This document shows positions 13,540 to 25,090 of a DNA stretch of 64,000 bases, in pieces (position 1 is the stretch's first letter; each line of letters opens with the position of its first letter). The stretch spans positions 22,964,501 to 23,028,500 of the forward strand of contig NC_044572.1 of the NCBI RefSeq assembly GCF_901933205.1, read 5' to 3'. The notes under the pieces are model-generated. The model was given only the letters and a program-made list of their open reading frames with translations. It ran no database searches and was not told the origin of the DNA. Both the position numbers and the translations under genes were made by a program. Origin of the DNA: Camarhynchus parvulus. Its lineage: Eukaryota > Chordata > Aves > Passeriformes > Thraupidae.

Positions 13540-16500
13540 CAGACCACTTATTACTGCTGAGTGTAATGGATGGGCTTTCTGGCCAGGCTTTTTTTTTTTT
13601 TCCCTAGACCTTCAAACTGGCCAGAATTTGGAAGCTGTTGTTTTAAAAACATTTTTTTTTTTTTTTGATGCATCAAGTTTGTCAAATTAACTAACTCAAG
13701 AAATTCCCTCTCCCTCAGGTTGCTCACTTCTGCTTCCATTTTGCAATTGTTACTCCAATAGCCTCTTGATGATACTTTGTGGGGCACAGTCCCAAAAACT
13801 TCCGTGGCTAAGGAGGCATTGAGTAAGCTGTGCTGCAAGGCCTGAAGCAAAGAGCAGCTCAGGTCCTTGTGCTGCCAGAAGAAGGTTTGTGCAGCTGCCC
13901 CACTCACCATGTCTGAGCAGGGTGTGTGCAGTGCCCAGCAGAACAGTGACCCTTGGTTCTGAGCTGCTTCTGAGGCTGTGGGAGGGACATGTCAGCCTTG
14001 TCCTTTTGGGTACTCTTGGGACATCCTGAGAGTAAAAATTATGCTACATCTTTCCAGTAACAAATAGGAATATTCTATGTAAGCCCTTATTTATGTAGCC
14101 CTATACAGGCATCTCTTTACGGTGCATTTCATTGTGGACATGCCACTTCTAAGCAGCAAATAGTAAACACTCTAAGGTGCTATGCAATTGAAACTAAACT
14201 AAAAATCTCTTCCTTCTTTTGTTTCACATAAGCAAAAATTCGCCTTGTATTAGGTGAAATACAGCACCCATGTGAAAAGCCAGCTCTGCAACAGTGAGAC
14301 ATAGCTGGTAGTGAGGATGATAACTGAATATTTGGGATAAAAATGCTGAGGATCAAATTTTGTTTCCTGAATTTGTTCCCAAAAGATTGGCAAATATTGA
14401 AGTGTTTGCATAAAGGAAATTGAAATCACAATTTTTACTTTAAGTTTCAGATGTGCTTACTGTGTTGTCCTTCCAGAGTTTTTATTTAAAAACCCCACAT
14501 TAAATAATAAGAATGTAAAAATATTTGAACTCCAGTATATATACCTACAATTCGAACTGTAAAAATTCAAAATACATCTGAGATCAAATCCTGATCTGTA
14601 AACATACAGTTTTTAATTTTCATACAGTTTCTTTAATGTCAGCCTGATGAGAGTGAGCAGCTGCCTCAGCAAGAGGGTGCACCTTGTGCTCTTGAGAATG
14701 GTGTGCATGTGCTGGAGGATGGCTGTGTGGTTGGGTGACCATGTGAGTGTCTGCATGAAATTTTCACACGCGCATGTTTGCTTTTCAGTTCTAAGGGAGA
14801 GGTATTTTTTGCTACACAGGGTTTCCTCCACAAGGTAGGACTGAGATTGTGATTGCCAGTACTGTTGCCTCTCAGTATGTCGGGCAAAGGTTTCTTTTGT
14901 GGGGGAGCATTCATGGTAGTTCTGCAGAATTCCCAGTCTCATATACAGACTTATATTACTGTTCTTTATGAACATATCAGTGGTAGCTTCTGAAAAAAGA
15001 AATATCAAAGCTATATGCTTGAAAGTATCATAGAATGTAATTTTGTGCAGTTTTTGACAGTCAGGTAGGTATAGCTTTAGATTTGGTTTTATTGCAGCCA
15101 GGGAGCAGTAAAGGACTGAGGCATTCAAACAGGTGTGTGGGAGTTGCTCAGTCTGAAAATTGGCTCAGAAGCAAACTTGGGGATGTAACTGTGAGACTGA
15201 ATTCTGGTTCTGATAAATTCAACACAAGCAAGAGACACTAAGATAAAAATTGTGAAGTTAAGTTACCTCTTTTTTTTGCTTGGGATGGCAAGTTTGGTGC
15301 TTTTAGGTATATAATTTTGTGGTTTCATAGTGTCATGAAAAACTGCACCATGGTGGAGGAGCTCAAGGACAAGATTATTGTAGCTTCTCTGTTCTGGGAA
15401 CTCTGAAGCCAAAATCAGCTGATTTCACTGCTTTTCTGTTCTCTAATGGATGAATTCAGAAAAATACTATGAGCTGGCACGTACATGGAGCTGGGCTTAA
15501 TTAACACAATAGTCCCATCTAATTATCTTGTCCATGAATGTTAGTAAGACTCTGGTTGGAGCCATGACCACAAAATTATGTAGAAAAATGTGAGCTGTTA
15601 TTTTATCAATGTGTGGTTCCTTTCTGCATAAAGCATGTGAAGAAAGCAGCCTCTAATCTGCTTGAGTAGAGAGGGAAGAGTTGAAACCAATAGTGTGGAG
15701 AAGCAGGGTTTGCAGTCACAGCATATTCAATGGAGTTTGAAATAAAGGACTGTGGGCTAAACATTTGCCTCTCTATAGACAGGGTTTTGCCCTCTCCATG
15801 TCTTCCCCACCAATTTTCCTTCTTCCTGCCTGATAAATATGAAAGGTACTTACTTGAAAAGATGTTTGGACTGGAACTGTAGGCAGAAAAGGAAGATCCC
15901 TTTGAGAAGTCTGTTTTGCTCATGTGTGTCCCTTATAGCATTTCCATAACTGCTTCCAGTATATCATTTTTTCAGTAAAAATTCATCTGGCATAGCAATA
16001 GTTTCCCAGGTGTTTTGCAGAACTGAAACAGATCTTTGGGCATTAAAGCCTTAAGGTAATTTGGCCAAGTGGTTAACTCTGGGGCTTTCCTCCCGCAGTA
16101 AAAATAGCTTAAATTAATTAAAATAAACACCAGATACTCTGGTCAAGAAAATGTGTTGTGTATGATATTTGTCAAATATTTTAAGTGGATGCAGCTCTGT
16201 TGAAGTCAGTATTGCTGTGCCAGTTTGAACCAGCTCAGTATCTGACCTAAACACATTGCAGAATGACAGATAAAATCAAAATCTGTTTCCCTCTAGGTCC
16301 AGGTTACCTTTTCAGCACTGCTTCAAGTCAGTTCAATTCTCTTTCCACCCAGGTTTTTCTGCACCAAAACAGATTAATGTGCAAATTTGCAGTTTATTCG
16401 CTGAACTCCCATGTGTATCTCAGACATGTTATTACACAGGACTGTCCAGCTGCATTTTATTTTTCAATCCCTTGTCATAAATGAATTGACAGTGTTATGG

Positions 16501-17316
16501 TTGGACAATTTACTTAATACAGAAAATCTTTATTTTTTTCCAATTTTTATAGGTGTGTTTCCATATATGTATTTAATTCCTATTTGCAAACTAAAATGGA
16601 AGGGTTATAGTCCTGTAGCTTCCAGTTTCCAGTACACTTGTCACACATATCTAAAAGGGAGTGATTTCATTTCTTTAACTGCATCAGTGTGGTTAAAGCA
16701 ACAAACCCTGCAAATGTGAAGTGGTCTGCAGACACAGTTTGCAGATCTGCTGATTATCAGTAACTTCCAATAGTGAATTCAATGAGATTTGAAGCTTCTG
16801 CATTTGTTTTTTTGCTTAAAGGGGCAAAAAACCTAAAAAAATAGGTATAACAAAGAAAATCAAGGCATCCACATTGATGCTAGGAATTGGCTTCTGCCTT
16901 GGTTTTGGCATCTTTAGAACTGACTGTGTCTGATTTGTACATGACAACTTTAGAAGTGATACAAGCAAGTATACAAATACAGGAATTTGAACACAACTCC
17001 TTTGAAGTTACATTTACAGCTGTTTTTCACAGTAAGATGCATGCGTACCTGTGTGCATATATATAAAAAAAATACTATTGCAGATGTACAGTGGGTCTAT
17101 TAACTGTCAGGCACATGGGTGGAGAGGAAGCAACCTTTTTTTTTTCTTAGATTTTATGGAGTATTTTTTGAGTTTACAAGTTCTACACAGCAACTACTGC
17201 AACCACATTAGAGTAGCTGACCAGGGAGAGTACCAGTCTACATGGCAGGATTTCTGTGCAACTAGTCCCCATGGAAAATGTTGCTCTGTTCTCCAGTTAA
17301 AGTTTAATGGGGTCTC

Positions 17317-17850
17317 TGGTGTCGAGATGACCCCAAGGTGTTAGAAAGTCTCTTTTTCCCAGCCCTGAGATCGAAGAAGAAGACAGAATTCCTTGGCTCT
17401 CGTTCTCAAGGATGTTTATTTGCTCTTATCTAATACATTGTCTTTCTTCGACCTGCTGAGATCTGTCCAGCCTGTCGGTTCATGGCACACTGACTGCCTT
17501 GGGGCGGTGTTATCTTTTTATACTAAAGACTACGTGTACATTATTTACAATAACTTTCCAGTACCTATCACCTATGTTAGACAGTTTGTCTCTACTCTAA
17601 ACCAATCCAAAAGTGCCAACATCACAGCAGAAGATGGAGGACGAGAAGGAGAAAGACAGAACATGCCCAAATCCCTCCATCTTGCCCCCTGAACCACCAT
17701 TCTAAAAACCCCAAAATTCTACTTTTTCACCCTGTGATCAATTCACTAACATTCTACTCAAACTCCTGTGGCTTGGACATCTTCATACGAAGTTGGTAGT
17801 TTTTTCCAAGGGCTAAAATCAAAGGCACAGGTGTCTTTGACTCTGTGCCA
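17317..17850 (-). mobile_element. Solo endogenous-retrovirus LTR, antisense to CDK14
   Basis: Read on the minus strand, this ~534-bp unit begins TGGCACAGAG and ends CGACACCA, the TG...CA ends of an LTR. It has a TATAAAAA box (plus-strand 17515-17522) and, about 95 bp further on, an AATAAA signal (plus 17415-17420). That spacing gives a U3 of roughly 325 bp, then R and a short U5. The flanks are near-identical: GGGTCTC just before 17317 and AGGTCTC just after 17850, six of seven bases, as expected of a target-site duplication of about 6 bp. No internal retroviral genes are present, so it is a solo LTR left by recombination. The exact ends could shift by a base or three. The class (ERVK or ERVL type) is not established. 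Confidence 0.8.
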
Positions 17851-18660
17851 AGGTCTCCAAGCCATCTTTCAGGGTCCCAAGTCCTCCAGGGCAGTCAGAG
17901 GAATTTCCTGGGTTCTGACAGAACTCGTTTTTTGCTGCCTGAGGGGCACTTAACTCCTGTTGAAGAGGCTCATGAGGGACAGACCCTTCATTTCTGCAGC
18001 AGCTTACAGAGCATCTTCCTTTTTCAGCTAGAGTCCCACTGCAGATCAAGCATCTTCTTGGATATGAGTGAAAAAATCCTTCTAGCTGAACTGAAGAACT
18101 TAATGTTGGAGTAAATAAGCTGTCATTGTACTTGTTATTTCTGCTCATTATTTATATGTATTCTTTAGAAAATGGACTCTTATGTATTTACCATGTTCTG
18201 TGTGTCCCTGTGTGTCACAGAGACACACACTTACTCATCCTGAGAAGCATAAAAATATGACAGTGAGGCTGTAGAGAATTGTATTTGTCATGAAGAAGAA
18301 AGAAATACTAGATTTCAGGCTTCTTTTTTTCCCATAGCTGGCAAAGACTACTCTAGAAATAATTGCAAAATTTTCCATTTCTGGTGATGCCACAGTAAAT
18401 GAGCTTTAGGTCATGCTGGTTTGGTTTGATTTGGTTTAACAAATTGGGGGCTTTTTTGGTTTTGGTGTTTTGTTTTGGCTTTTTTTTCCTCTGTTTGTAT
18501 AGCAATTGCTCATAGGTTAGTTTTCTTTCCTTGTCTTAGGACTTGAGCTGCAGAAGATACATGGAAATTATAAAATTATGAAAATTGACAGTAAATAAAT
18601 ATTTTTAAAAAGAAGTCCTGGGTTTAGTGAAGTAATTGAATATACCCTTTTTTCTTACAG

Positions 18661-18709
18661 AACGGTTTACACAGTATGGCCCTAAAAACCTTAGACAAGC
18701 ATGGAATAA
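18661..18709 (+). CDS. CDK14: Cyclin-dependent kinase 14, internal exon B (49 bp)
   Basis: This small exon starts with the last two bases of the Glu codon, encodes RFTQYGPKNLRQAWN, and ends with two bases of a Lys codon. The acceptor is TTTTTTCTTACAG and the donor is GTAAGT at 18710-18715. The NLRQAW core is CDK14-specific and lies in the loop and helix before the last kinase subdomain. From memory the human protein reads TLYSS where this reads TQYGP, so the short loop is less conserved than its surroundings. Skipping this exon would shift the frame (49 is not a multiple of 3). It is separated from its neighbours by introns of 11.8 and 21.2 kb. Confidence 0.96.
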
Positions 18710-19870
18710 GTAAGTATTTTTTTAATTGCACTTTTGACTCTTCAAGGGTATACTGAAGTTATCATATATAACTTAGAATGGCTCTATTCAAATAAGCCAT
18801 ATTTGAATTGCCAGTTTCTTGTAAATAGGAAGAAACTGCATAGGATATTTTCTTCTTGGGGGTGTTGCTAAGTGTATTGATGTCATGGGGAAATACTGTG
18901 TTATTGCTTTGGGCCATCAGTTTTGAATCTTGTTTTCTCTGTTCACCTATAAGAATTAGGAAACTTTTAAATAACATGTTTCTAATCCACTTTTGAGTGT
19001 TGTTTCCACATGATTATCCCCTGTTGCCAGGTCCATTGCTGTGAGCTGCTGACCATACTGTTGTAATCTTAATTATGAATGAAAAAAGTTAGCGTAAATT
19101 CACCACACTTTTTTTTCCCCTTTCAATGTTTCCTGAATTTGGTCACATTTTCATCATATGGACATTGGTATAAAGGTTTCATGCTCAAAGTCCAGAAAGG
19201 TTACCTGATGAGCATTCAGATTGAATATCACACTACTGACATTATTCTAAATAATCATCTGTGTAAAGTTTGCTAAAAGATTTCTCAGCACATGTAGAAT
19301 CTTTGTAGACAGGATATTTGGACTGCACTCTTTTCAGCAATTCATAGCTTTTATAGCTTGAAGAAAGCATACAGAGTTTGAATTGGATGATTTCAGTTAT
19401 GTCAACAACTTGTCTTGCCAGAAAATATGTTCAAATTTTTCTCCACTCTCTTTTGACCAAAAGTTTTGCAGCAAGGCTAAGCCTTTGCTGTACCAGCATT
19501 TCTGTTTTCTTTCTGGTACTAATTCAAAATTTTATTTTTGCTAGTAACTATTGGTAATTTACAAGGGAGTTCAAGAGATTAATCAGCAGGAGACTGTAAC
19601 ATCTCCAGGTTCACTACTGAAATTGAAGATAAAAAATGTTTTGGCGAAGAAACTTCCTTATTGTAAAGGGAAAAAGTTATTAATAGAGTAGAAATACAAA
19701 TTATTTTTCAATATTCTTATTTATTAGCAATGAAATGTGTCTACAACTGCAAAATCCATACCATGGTCACTTTTCCAAAATGTGATTAAGTATATATTCA
19801 CTTTGCCATTCTATTAATTTTTTCTCTATCTGCTCCTTCCCAAACCCGTGTGGTCCAGTGTTTTTATTTT

Positions 19871-19940
19871 AAAAACAAACAAACAAAACCAAAACAAAAT
19901 CACAAACAAACAACCAAAAAACCACAAAAAAACCCCACCC
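19871..19940. repeat. A/C-rich low-complexity tract, (AAAC)n-like
   Basis: About 70 bases of almost only A and C, with AAAC and AACC units, ending in CCCCACCCC. It could be a decayed poly-A tail or simple slippage; no attached retroelement is recognised. Confidence 0.85.
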
Positions 19941-22808
19941 CGCTTTTTGAAATTGTGGTTGACAAGTGAAGGAGGAAGAATCTCTTAATATAGCAGGATT
20001 GTTGTTAAAAAACTGAAAACTTTTGGTATTAGTTGTTGAATGTAATACCATCAATGTTTGTCCTTTGAGCCAAAACCTGTAGTTCTGTAGTGCCAGGCAT
20101 CTTCCATGGCCCTGTGCTCACTTTGCAGTACTGCTGGGTCCTCCTTGGTTAGCAGGAACTTCCCAGTTCCTGAAATGAGAAATAAAACTGGCACTGAGAC
20201 CAGTTCAGGCCTCCACAAAGGTCAAATTACACTAGCCTGCATTAATTGACTTTCAATAGTCTATAGAAAAGTTCCTGGCTTGTCCAGTCCGATCTAGGAC
20301 CCTAATTTGGTGGCTTTGGTGGACAAGGCCATCTCCTGTTTACTTCTGTTTACAACAGAAAGATTAACTCATATTTGGCTTTTGTAAATATCTCAGACCA
20401 TTTTGACAGTTGTGATCCTTGCAGGCATCTAAAAATGTTTGACTGTACCTCAATCTTACTGCTTGGAATACAATTCAATTTCCTGAAAGTCACAGCTTTC
20501 CTTTTAAAAATTAAATCACTATAATGGCCTGTATCCCATCCTTTTACAATCACAAAAATTGCAAGTTGATTTTTTCTTTAAAAGTAGTTAATGAAATCCA
20601 AAAGCTTGGAAGAAGCAATTATATTACAACATAGGCATCTAAATCTGGATTGGGAAAGAAGGACGAGGAAACTAATATTGATTTGAATGTGTTTGCTTGG
20701 AGGCATATATTTGCCTGAGTAATGTGAATAGATACTGGCATGCCACTCCATCCATCCTGCAGGCCTGGACTGAAGTCTTTTTTCTGTATTTTAACAACAG
20801 TTATGTATTAATAAGTATAATAATTGATTTGAATTTGAAAAGCTGCTGTCTTATATTTCCTTCAAGACTACTGCATGAAATTTTTCATAAAATACCACAA
20901 AAAAGAACAAAACCCAGTTTGCTTAAAACAGCTTCAGTCTCTGAGATTTCATAATTGACACAAGTTCTGGTCACATCACAAGCTGACTCAAATAAGACCA
21001 GAGCTTTTTAAACTCTGTGAAACCTCTTCAAAAATATTTATGCATTTTCAATGCTCCGTACATAAAGGATTTACAATTTTTCAGCACAAATGAAGGGATT
21101 GAAAGCAATGACAATATATACATTTCAGTGCTTCATATGGGTATTCCTACTATAATAGAAAATACTCAGTGCCTCAAAATTATGTATCATTTACATTTGA
21201 AATGTGAAGGGCTTTCTCTTTTTCCAGTGTAAATCTTTATCTGTGTGCTGTATTAGAGGGCTGCTTGCTTGCACAGCTGTAGTTAAGGATGTATAAACAT
21301 TTCCGTTAGAGACATCATATTCCCAGGGGTTTGTAATCCAGCTGTAAAACTTAACACATGGATAGGCTGATTCATTCCAGAAATTTTCTTTCTTTCTTAT
21401 CACGTTTCAAAAAGCAGCAGTCTCCAGTCTTAAATAAAAAAAACTTTTCAACTTCCTGATTTAATTTTTGGAAGATTTTTGGTGACACAAAATATGTCAT
21501 GTACATAATTATTTTAAGGGCAATGATCATGAGACCTAAATGGGGATAAAAATATACAGCCTTTAGTTTTTAAATATGCATAGGTTTTGGTTCATTCCTC
21601 TCAACATTTTAGTAGCTTTGAAAGATACACCTTAAAGAGCAATGTTTGTGGTCTTGTAAGGATTTATATGTATGCTTAAACTTCTATTGATGCAAAGTCC
21701 CATTGCTGCATTTTATAGGGGAGGAATTGCAATGCAAAAAAAAATTAAAGAATTTTCACATAGGAACTGTACAACAGTGACACTGAACTTCATGCTCCTG
21801 ACTGGAAGAGAACAGTTTTAACTTTCCAAACACAATGAAGTTTCACTATCTCCTGTTCCATCTTTCAGGCACAGGCTGATCCTTGATCTTGTTTATAGAT
21901 ACCTTTTGTGGCCATGGCATGTAAGGGTGGGAATATGGGTGTAGAAGCCTTCAAAGAGGCTTTTACCTCAAAATGTACATTTTAATTCAATTTATGTAAG
22001 GGGAGTTTAGCAGGAGGAAGAATAACACTCTTCCAGTATCTGCAGAGCCAGCTTCATGTCTGCAAGGTCAAAGGAAGAGAGGCAAAAAACTCCAACCTCA
22101 AACCTTCCCAAAAGTCACACACAGTAGTTTGAGGGCAAAATAATTGCACCTGACATCAGCTTCCACAAGATGATTTTAAAGGTGGAGCAAGATGATGGAA
22201 AGATATTGGACACAAGTCAATTGCTGTTTAATTCCTGGTTTAACTGGAAATTATTCAAAAGCCTGGAATTTAACAGCAATGACAAAGTGAAACCTAGCAG
22301 CATCATTATATAAGTCAGATCCCTTAAATTCTTAAAATAGAATTGGTTAATATTAGAGGCTACTTTTGGGAAGTGTTTGAGGCAAATAATATAACTTTCA
22401 CTTACAGTTAATTAAGTTCTTTGGAGACTTTAACACTGAATTTCTTTACTGGTTGTCAAACTACTTAAAGAATACAGAGAGTATTTACTAGATAAGTTGG
22501 AATCTATACATTTTGTGGTAATGCTTATAAAGTTAAGAAGCAGAACTTGCGTTGATGTTTGCTTCTATCTAGTACGAAGCTTCACCTCCATAGCATGACA
22601 TCACATACTGTGGAATGTAATTATAAAATACTGGCCTAAAAAGAACTAAGATGTGGTAATCTGATCTTCCTATAGAGTTCACAATTATATTTCCACTTTT
22701 TTTCCTGAACTTTTCTGTTCAATTATCTCTATACAATAAAAACCAAGAACAGCTCTGCCTCCAGAATGCAATGCAACCTCTTTCAATTTGCAAAAGCTTC
22801 TCCACAAT

Positions 22809-22844
22809 AATAAACCCTTACAGAAGAATAAACCCTTACAGAAC
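22809..22844. repeat. Two-copy tandem 18-mer containing AATAAA
   Basis: Two adjacent 18-bp units beginning AATAAACCCTTACAGAA differ only at their last base. Each carries an AATAAA hexamer in sense with CDK14. Confidence 0.9.
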
Positions 22845-23814
22845 AAAAGAGAACTAATTATCCGTGTGTATATTTGGTAGGATATGAAAAGCTTTTTCAG
22901 ATCCTTCTGCCATAATGGGTTGTATTGTGAGAAATTAGGTTGGAAAGAAAAGGTGCAGTTGAAAACAAATTCTGCTCTGCATAAATAGGACTAGTACTTT
23001 GTAATTCCCCAATATGGCTTATTTATTATATAAATAACACTTTATTCTCACAACCAGTCTCACTGCTGAGGATTTCTTCCTTTAACAAGATGGCCTCTGT
23101 ACTTGAGGCCTCCCTTTCTGAGGCCCAGGGTGTTTAAAAGTTGCATTCTAGGATGGACTGGCCTATTTTGGGACTGTTATTCAGTGAAAACTTCCTGAAG
23201 AAAGCAAAGAGAGTGAATAGAGACAAGCCCATGTAGCTTGAAGCCTGTATTTTGTTTCAAGCATTGCTTCAAGAAATTGGTTAAAGCTGAGACTTGGGAA
23301 GCATTTTTGGCTTGGGATTCTGTTGTTTGGGTTTTAGAGAAAATCTTTGCCTTAGCTGGGTTTTGATTAAAGAAAAAGCGCTCTTCTAATTGTCACTTGT
23401 ATCTCTTTGCCTCCTGTCCCTTCACCAGCATTGCTCATTGTAACGTAGTCAGTAGTACCACTGAAGGAATACTCAAGCTCTCCAGCACAATAGAAACAAA
23501 AAGCTTTAGTGTTGTGGTTGTGGAAACCTTTCTGATGGATAAACCCAAGAAGCAATAAGGATGTCAGTCAGTACCGAGCAGAGGTGGGCTGGCTGTGTGC
23601 TCTGTGTGCTGGGGCCAGGAGGAGCCACGGATCACGCTGGGGCAGCAGGGGTGGGTACTGAAGACAAGATGAAAATATTTTTGGAAGTATTTTTAAATAG
23701 GTGTATAAACCTGCCTCTGCCTCCTGAAGGTCTGCAGCGATGCTGCTACACTGGAAGCAAAAACATTTTGTATTTTCGGGTGTTTTCTCCCATTTCCCAT
23801 GAACAGGCAGTCGC

Positions 23815-24180
23815 CCAGGGGGTGTGGGGAGTCATGTCGCGACATGCCCCGCGATGGAGGCGCGGTCCCGCGGCCCCCCCGCCCCTCCCCACGCCGCTGC
23901 AGTTCCCGTTGCCCGCGCCAGGGGGCGCCCGCGGCCCAGCAGCGCCTTCTGTTGTTTATTTCTCTGCTTAGCGGGGTTTATTGATTAATTCATTACCATT
24001 TAAACGGTAAAATTAATTTTTATTAATTATAAATTAATTTCGTACGGTGGAGGCTGCTCGTTTTTACATTAGCGCCTTTCCCTGCGCCCATTAGCGCTGT
24101 TTTGTGTGCGCGGAGCTCCGCGCGGGCTGAGCCCCCCGCGCCGCGGGGATTGGCAGCGCGCGGTGCGGAATTACGGGATG
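23815..24180. promoter_or_regulatory. Isolated CpG-rich block (CpG-island-like) with CTCF-like motif
   Basis: I count about 17 CpG dinucleotides in 23821-23940, and a second CpG-rich patch at about 24100-24170, within otherwise CpG-poor, AT-rich intron. Between them (about 23975-24050) lies an AT-rich insert with several TAAT/ATTA homeodomain-type sites. The G-rich core at about 23918-23928 (CCAGGGGGCGCC) resembles a CTCF site; four of five upstream consensus positions fit. CATGTCGCGACATG at 23833-23846 is a perfect palindrome. This may be an internal promoter, enhancer or insulator. No recognisable exon or start codon context belonging to CDK14 is attached. Confidence 0.5.
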
Positions 24181-24869
24181 CTGATTGAAGCCAAGGCTGA
24201 GAAACATCTCCGCAGTTTCACCGCTTATCCTTTCGCCAAGCTGAAAAATCCTTCCTGATTTATATTCCAATCTTTCTTTCAAATTGGAGCAACCGCGAAG
24301 TGCTATAATGTTATACCTTTTCAAACCTAGGGGGAAGACTATTCCTAACAGACCTCATTGATACCATGTTTATCCTGACAGTCAATTTATTCTTGCTTTA
24401 TTCTAAATTCCCCCTCTTTTGTGTTGCTAAGCTTTGGGTTTTGTGTTACATCCTCTTGTCCCAGTTAAAAATAATAATAAGCCTCCTAAACTGGACCACA
24501 AAAGCTTTTGTCATTTTTGTTTCAGAGCACTAATAACTCTATGCTGCTTCATTACTAAAATCACATCGTTACTGCCCTGTACCTTTTCCCATTCATGACA
24601 GCAGTGAAAATACAGCCCCAATGTACATGGATGTTCCTTGCTGTTGTCTGCAGCATTTAATCCAGTATCTGGCACTGGACTAGGGTTTGTTGGCATTGTT
24701 AACTCTGGACCTATCCATATTTGGGGTTATTTTTCTGTGGAAGTAATTGTTTGTAGTGTTCTATGTTCTATCTTGTTTTTAGATTTTCTGCCCACGTCTC
24801 ATTACTGTTAGTTTTTTTGTGCTAATGTCTTTGTCCTTTGTGGTTATTTCAGCATTTAGCATAATCTAG

Positions 24870-25090
24870 GAGTTGATTCGGTATGCAGGGTATCCCTTAG
24901 TCCAGGTCATTAATAAAGATGTTAAATAAAACTGTGACTAACGCTAATCCCTCTGGCACACAGCTGGACACTTCCCTTCCAACTCAGCACATTGCCACTC
25001 ATCATTACCCTTTGCTTATGGTCTGGCAGCCAGTGTTCAGTGTTTGAGATGGTGTAACACATCCCAGGTCTTCGGAGTTCGTCCACAGGG
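24870..25090 (-). mobile_element. Fossil CR1 LINE, reverse-transcriptase fragment
   Basis: Read on the minus strand, the block translates piecewise to the end of a CR1-type reverse transcriptase. One frame gives HWLPDHKQRVMMSG, matching the family's NWLxxxxQRVxxNG region. A second frame gives VPEGLALVTVLFNIFINDL, matching VPQGSVLGPVLFNIFINDL. One frameshift separates them, and a stop follows NDLD. The catalytic FADD motif downstream is no longer readable. The copy is therefore old and inactive, and it lies antisense to CDK14. Its ends are not sharp. Matches are to the CR1 consensus as I remember it. Confidence 0.85.

Larger units (their letters stand above)
6904..18660 (+). other. CDK14: CDK14 intron between exons A and B (11,757 bp)
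   Basis: The intron runs from donor GTAGGT (6904) to acceptor TTTTTTCTTACAG (ending 18660). It holds microsatellites at 7477-7524, 10129-10144 and 13491-13539, a tandem 19-mer at 10425-10462, a CR1 LINE tail at 9143-9200, and an antisense solo LTR at 17317-17850. Poly-T runs occur near 13590 and 13655. Several ORFs of up to 171 codons are open here, but none has recognisable protein similarity, splice signals or family motifs. The stretch 12880-13110 (repeat-free, with homeodomain-like ATTA sites) is a possible conserved element. I see nothing else. Confidence 0.9.

Noticed and set aside
14613..15128. Longest ORF of the window, 171 codons on the minus strand
   Set aside because: No family motif, no codon structure or composition typical of a protein, no splice signals; expected by chance in AT-rich intronic DNA.
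23561..23971. 136-codon ORF running into the CpG-rich block
   Set aside because: The Pro/Arg/Ala-rich end simply reflects GC content; no motif or splice context supports a protein.
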